A DNA stretch of 55,144 bases from NCBI GenBank assembly GCA_949298535.1, contig CASFXA010000107.1, forward strand, positions 1 through 55,144. The letters are read 5' to 3'. Of the stretch, positions 52,196 through 55,144 are shown piece by piece. The position numbers and the translations under genes are program-made. The stretch is from an uncultured Oscillospiraceae bacterium. GTDB taxonomy: Bacteria > Bacillota > Clostridia > Oscillospirales > Ruminococcaceae. The stretch's first letter is position 1, and the number at the start of each line of letters is the position of its first letter. The notes below the pieces were generated by a model. That model did not search any database, was not told the DNA's origin, and saw only the letters and a list, made by a program, of their open reading frames with translations.

Positions 52196-52441
52196 ATGAC
52201 GGTGGCCGCCGGACTGGGGGTTCTGTTTCTCCTTGGGGCGCTGCTGCTGTTTCGTCTGCGGCGGCTGTTGAAGGCTTTTTTCTGTTCCGCTGTGGGAGGC
52301 GCAATCGCTTTGGCGGCGGTAAATCTCACCGGGATCATCACAGGAGTCACCCTTCCGCTGAACCTCTTCTCTCTGGGGGTATGCGGAATTCTGGGCGCTC
52401 CCGGAGTAATCAGTCTGTTGGTGATGCAGCTGTTCTGGTGA
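52196..52441 (+). CDS. bofA: Pro-sigma-K processing inhibitor BofA family protein
   Basis: The 81-residue membrane protein has two hydrophobic segments. It ends with the family hallmark around NLFSLGVCGILGAPGVISLL (conserved Gly-x-Pro-Gly). BofA inhibits the SpoIVFB protease in the forespore-engulfing membrane of Bacillus and delays sigma-K activation; it is a marker of endospore formers, though its role in Clostridia may differ. ATG 52196 is preceded by a weak GATGGGG site, and translation may be coupled to the DUF2508 gene just upstream. Confidence 0.88.
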   Translation: MTVAAGLGVLFLLGALLLFRLRRLLKAFFCSAVGGAIALAAVNLTGIITGVTLPLNLFSLGVCGILGAPGVISLLVMQLFW

Positions 52442-52578
52442 AAAGGCCGCGGAGGAACAGCCGGATTTCTTGCCAAAGCACAGGCCTCAACTTCTTCCGG
52501 CCTTCCACACCGATCAGCGCAGGCGGTGAATGTCAGGTCAGGCCCTTATCCTGATTTTGGGAAATGGGGCCGCTGACA

Positions 52579-52613
52579 AGCTGAGCCCGGCGGATTCTCC
52601 GCCGGGCTCAGCT
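52579..52613. terminator. Long perfect hairpin between bofA and mazF
   Basis: A 16-bp perfect inverted repeat (52579-52594 with 52598-52613) has a three-base loop and no T run on either side. It is placed between convergent genes, like the one at 3821-3856. Confidence 0.6.
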
Positions 52614-52649
52614 GTATTGGTGAGATTGGGGAAGGGAGGAACGGCCGCT

Positions 52650-53015
52650 TTATGTACGGCCATCCCTGCCGCCTCCCAGACCGAAACTGATGGAAAGAGC
52701 CCGGTCCACCTCTTCCATATAAGGCTCCTCCAAACGGCCCATCTTTTCTTTCAGGCGCTTTTTGTCGATGGTGCGAATCTGTTCCAGCAGCACAATGGAG
52801 TCCCGGGAAAGCCCGAAATCCCCCGAGTGAAGCTGGATATGGGTGGGCAAACGGGATTTATCCTTTTGGCTGGTGATAGCCGCCGCGATGACAGTGGGGC
52901 TGTACCGGTTGCCCACATCGTTCTGAACAATGAGAACCGGTCTCATCCCCCCCTGTTCCGACCCCACCACTGGGCTCAAATCCGCATAATAAATATCCCC
53001 CCGCCGGACGCTCAT
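52650..53015 (-). CDS. mazF: MazF/EndoA-type mRNA interferase
   Basis: This toxin-type endoribonuclease cleaves mRNA at a short recognition sequence. The 121 residues begin [21 protein letters not shown], followed by [19 protein letters not shown], the conserved binding and catalytic region with Arg, and [17 protein letters not shown], as in Bacillus EndoA (NdoA). ATG 53015 is behind AAGGAGCG, with spacing of about 13. No antitoxin gene is visible in the 380 bp upstream, so it is either unlinked, very short, or this MazF is controlled otherwise, as in other Clostridia. Confidence 0.93.
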   Translation of the reverse strand: MSVRRGDIYYADLSPVVGSEQGGMRPVLIVQNDVGNRYSPTVIAAAITSQKDKSRLPTHIQLHSGDFGLSRDSIVLLEQIRTIDKKRLKEKMGRLEEPYMEEVDRALSISFGLGGGRDGRT

Positions 53016-53395
53016 GGCGACGCACGCTCCTTTAATTTTTCAGTCTTGCGCGGCGGTGACCGCAATTTTATTCTTCCCCTTCCCCACCCCATTTAATCAG
53101 CGGCGAAGAAAAGGAGCGGAAATTCCGGTTCGGTCTTCCGGTCCCGCTGTTCATCCTATGCCCTCATCCCCAAAGAAGACAGCGGGATTTCCGGAGGCAG
53201 TTGCCGAAGCCTGCGGCGAAAGCCTGCTTTTGCTGTAATCTCACAGCTGAAAAAAGGAGGAATCGTCCTGCTGGTTCTCAAAAAATTTCTTTGTTCCCCC
53301 ATGGACCCGAGAAAGGAACTATGCTATGATAACAGCATCCCGGCCAAGGCGCGCCGGATTTTCTCCCAACAATCAGCCTGACAGGGAGGGACACC
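53016..53395. other. Spacer upstream of mazF
   Basis: I see no antitoxin-like gene, RNA motif or clear promoter pair here. A TATGAT at 53324-53329 could be the -10 of the following plus-strand gene. Confidence 0.5.
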
Positions 53396-53986
53396 ATGGG
53401 ACTCAGTTGGAGCGGAGTGCGAAAAATATTGGAGCAGGATTTCCTTTGCCCGGCTCTGCAGGGGCGGGTACAGTATTTCTGCACCCATTATCACAGTGCG
53501 CCTGACCAGTATGGCCGGGTTTGCCTGCGGGTGGATGGCAAAGAATATGCAAAAGGAAACCCCTATTCCTATTATGTCAATAGTTATCACATCATGGAGC
53601 GGCAGCTGAAAACGGAACAATCCATTCCTTGCCGGGAATGGGCGGATGGCCGCTTTCTTTATGAGGAGGAAAACGCCGCGGCGGAACAGGTTGTGCGGCA
53701 AACCGCTATATGGGACGGCAATTTCGACATCTGCGATTTCACCCAAGCCCTGGAAATCTACCGAAACGCCCCTATTGGGGAAAGTCTCGCCTCTCCGGAG
53801 CCTTTGGTTCGGATGCTGGCGATTCTGGACCGGCGGGTGGGCAGAAGGACCCTCGAAAAACAGAAGGATCGACTGGCGGAGCAGCCTCCGTGGCTTCAGT
53901 TCTTCTATCGTCTGCGCCTGGAGGCGGAAGGAATGGATTGCCAACAGGACAATCCCCCAACCTCCAGCCAGGATTCAGGAAAATAG
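53396..53986 (+). CDS. SF0329-like protein of unknown function
   Basis: The 196-residue soluble protein resembles the uncharacterised SF0329 family. It has WSGVRKILEQDFLCPALQGRV near the N terminus (shown in parts: WSGVRKILEQDF and CPALQGRV), YFCTHYHSAPDQYGRVCLRVDGKE, and a second half with CDFTQALEIYRNAP and LVRMLAILDRRVGRRTL. No membrane segment or signal is seen. ATG 53396 follows GGGAGGG by about six bases. It is a single gene ending at the hairpin at 53999. The family match is from memory and moderate. Confidence 0.75.
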   Translation: MGLSWSGVRKILEQDFLCPALQGRVQYFCTHYHSAPDQYGRVCLRVDGKEYAKGNPYSYYVNSYHIMERQLKTEQSIPCREWADGRFLYEEENAAAEQVVRQTAIWDGNFDICDFTQALEIYRNAPIGESLASPEPLVRMLAILDRRVGRRTLEKQKDRLAEQPPWLQFFYRLRLEAEGMDCQQDNPPTSSQDSGK

Positions 53987-53998
53987 GGATGCAAAGCC

Positions 53999-54052
53999 AA
54001 GCCGGGCCGGGGCCTGCAAAAACGCAGACTTTCTTCCCGGCCCGCTCTTTCC
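53999..54052 (+). terminator. Terminator of the SF0329-like gene
   Basis: AGC-GGGCCGGG arms pair with CCCGGCCC-GCT over a long loop, followed by CTTTCC. Confidence 0.6.
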
Positions 54053-54140
54053 ATTTTTGTTTCCCGGGTGCATCAGCCCCGGAGTACTCTCACCAGGGCG
54101 CAGCGGGGAAACGCCCCAAAGAAGACAATATCAACAAACG

Positions 54141-54180
54141 AAGGACCCCTTTGCCATTTCAGCAAAAGGGTCCTTTTTCT
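54141..54180 (-). terminator. Terminator of the lipoprotein gene (bidirectional)
   Basis: AAGGACCCCTTTGC (54141-54154) pairs with GCAAAAGGGTCCTT (54162-54175) with one mismatch, followed by TTTTT. It lies about 100 bp beyond the minus-strand lipoprotein stop codon. Confidence 0.7.
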
Positions 54181-54269
54181 CTCCGAACAAATCTCCCGGT
54201 AACGGACAACAGGACAAATCATTTGGGACAGATGATCCCGGCGGCATCTTTCTGGAGGGGCGCCGCCGA

Positions 54270-54782
54270 TTACTGCCCCTGAGTGACAGAAAATACGGTG
54301 CCGTTTGCCGGAAAAGCGATGGTTTGCAGCACAACCGGTTCCCCTTCCCAGCACAGTTCCACCGGTTCCAGGCGCACTGTCCCTTCCGCCAGCAGCCGCT
54401 GGCCCTCCCATCGGGCCGCTGTCAGCCTTTGCTCTCCCTCCAGCAGGGTATCCCTCAGGATCAGCAGCGGAGACTGTTCCGGAATCTCCCGAAGCAAAAG
54501 CGGCAGTTTCATCTCCCGATAATCAATCTCCACCGTCTCTCCCTGGAAGCGTACCGTCAGTCCATCCAGATCTTCCGGCGCAGTGAACCTCAGCTCCAGC
54601 TGGTCCTCCTCCCACCGGGCGGACAGAAGAACCTCCTCCGCCAGCGCCTCTGATGTGACGGCGGCAGAAAAGGCGCCGGGGGTATCAAACCAATTTATCG
54701 CCGTCTCCATGGGGTCTGGTCGTTTCTCTTCGCAGCCAGCCAGCAGCAGCGCCAACACAAGCGCCGCGATCCATCCCTTCAT
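54270..54782 (-). CDS. Hypothetical lipoprotein (170 aa)
   Basis: I do not recognise a family. The protein starts with a short lipoprotein signal peptide with lipobox LLAGC (Cys17), so it should be anchored to the outer face of the membrane. The rest is rich in beta-strand-like stretches (LLSARWEEDQLELRFTAPED, TVEIDYREMKLPLLL, RWEGQRLLAEGTVRLEPVEL) without catalytic motifs. ATG 54782 has GAGGAAA a few bases upstream. Its first 98 bases overlap the end of the upstream carbohydrate-kinase-like gene in another frame, which suggests translational coupling. Confidence 0.75.
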   Translation of the reverse strand: MKGWIAALVLALLLAGCEEKRPDPMETAINWFDTPGAFSAAVTSEALAEEVLLSARWEEDQLELRFTAPEDLDGLTVRFQGETVEIDYREMKLPLLLREIPEQSPLLILRDTLLEGEQRLTAARWEGQRLLAEGTVRLEPVELCWEGEPVVLQTIAFPANGTVFSVTQGQ

Positions 54783-55144
54783 CGTTTCCTCTTTTCCCGG
54801 AACAGCCCGCTTCCAGGGTCAGAAAGGCTTCCCCCAAGCTGTCGATGACATCGGTGGGCAGCATCCCTTCCACCGACCACCGGCGGGAAGCGGCTTTTGC
54901 CGCCAATCCCTGGAGGGTCAGACCGCACCTGGCTGCCTCCCACAGGGAAAGGCCCCTAACGGCCATCGCCCCCAGGATTCCCGCCAGAACATCGCCGCTT
55001 CCACCCCGGGCCAAACCGCTGTTTCCCAAAAAAGAGGCGGTTTGTTCCCCATCTGGCCCGTAGAGCCAGGTGACCGCGCCCTTGAGCAGCAGCACCACCC
55101 CTGTCTCCCGGCTGAAAGCCGCAGCTGTATCCGCAAGTTCTTTC
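54685..55144 (-). CDS. nnrD: NAD(P)HX dehydratase (carbohydrate-kinase-like domain), partial
   Basis: The reading frame enters from beyond the window edge, so its 5' part is missing. The visible part has VVLLLKGAVTWLYGPDGEQ, ASFLGNSGLARGGSGDVLAGILGAMA with the conserved GSGDVL, and LQGLAAKAA, followed by GMLPTDVIDSLGEAF. This is the C-terminal half of ADP/ATP-dependent NAD(P)HX dehydratase, which repairs hydrated NAD(P)H and is often fused to the NnrE epimerase. The frame runs on for some 33 residues after the normal end of the family, through the start of the lipoprotein gene, so the true C terminus may be extended or a frame change may exist. Confidence 0.85.
   Translation of the reverse strand, partial: KELADTAAAFSRETGVVLLLKGAVTWLYGPDGEQTASFLGNSGLARGGSGDVLAGILGAMAVRGLSLWEAARCGLTLQGLAAKAASRRWSVEGMLPTDVIDSLGEAFLTLEAGCSGKRGNDEGMDRGACVGAAAGWLRRETTRPHGDGDKLV

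Overview
The window looks like chromosomal DNA of a moderately GC-rich, low-redundancy Firmicute of the Clostridia, most plausibly a gut Oscillospiraceae-type bacterium. This is an inference. It rests on strong AGGAGG ribosome-binding sites with frequent TTG/GTG starts, consensus sigma-A promoters with 17-bp spacers, a T-box leader, many intrinsic terminators, a bofA gene with its DUF2508 neighbour (typical of endospore formers), and a zinc-ribbon kinase-like protein with PASTA repeats. There is no phage, plasmid, insertion sequence or CRISPR array. The window is mostly housekeeping and metabolic operons with several gene-poor spacers.

Layout. 1-2100: tRNA-Ser(GGA) and asnS. 2200-4540: a small membrane protein, an amidohydrolase and a TetR regulator. 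4700-10400: an operon for an MMPL/RND-type membrane protein, a secreted protein of Ig-like repeats and a secreted protein with Asp-Gly heptad repeats, probably controlled by the divergent TetR. 10400-11100: a gene-poor spacer with degenerate repeats. 11100-16800: an RluA-type pseudouridine synthase, then a leucine-type T-box leader in front of an acyl-CoA synthetase, a pseudokinase with PASTA repeats and a TIM-barrel protein. 17000-22750 (minus strand): a ROK sugar kinase, a PfkB kinase, and a three-gene operon of ACT-ACT-metallo-beta-lactamase fusion, ECF-transporter S component and PflX-like radical SAM enzyme. 23260-31230: a molybdenum cofactor riboswitch followed by a molybdopterin-binding protein, moeA, moaC, moaA, a MOSC protein, mogA and modABC. 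31290-34700: a small coiled-coil protein, a MATE exporter, a MarR regulator and an RlmA-like methyltransferase. 34700-38630 (minus): SPFH and NfeD membrane proteins, pncB and an anchored acidic protein. 39300-42000: a divergent D,D-carboxypeptidase and a small unknown protein. 42050-46000 (minus): a YfcC transporter, an M20 amidohydrolase and a creatinase-like M24 protein. 46800-52450: Smr and DUF3810 proteins, ilvE, gdhA, the RNase P RNA, DUF2508 and bofA. 52650-55144: a solitary MazF, an SF0329-like protein, a lipoprotein, and the 3' part of an NAD(P)HX dehydratase cut by the window edge.

How the genes work together. The clearest programme is molybdenum: sensing of cofactor by the leader RNA, ring formation (MoaA, MoaC), adenylylation and metal insertion (MogA, MoeA and a MoeA-like protein with a cysteine tail), and ABC uptake of molybdate. 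No molybdoenzyme is encoded here, and moaD, moaE and moeB are also absent from the window. The most intriguing link is the T-box. Its specifier reads CUG (Leu), yet the first gene behind it is an acyl-CoA synthetase rather than a tRNA synthetase or a classical leu gene. Activation of isovalerate (or a related branched acid) for reductive leucine synthesis would make sense of this. The other candidate new system is the TetR-regulated MMPL / Ig-repeat / DG-repeat envelope cassette.
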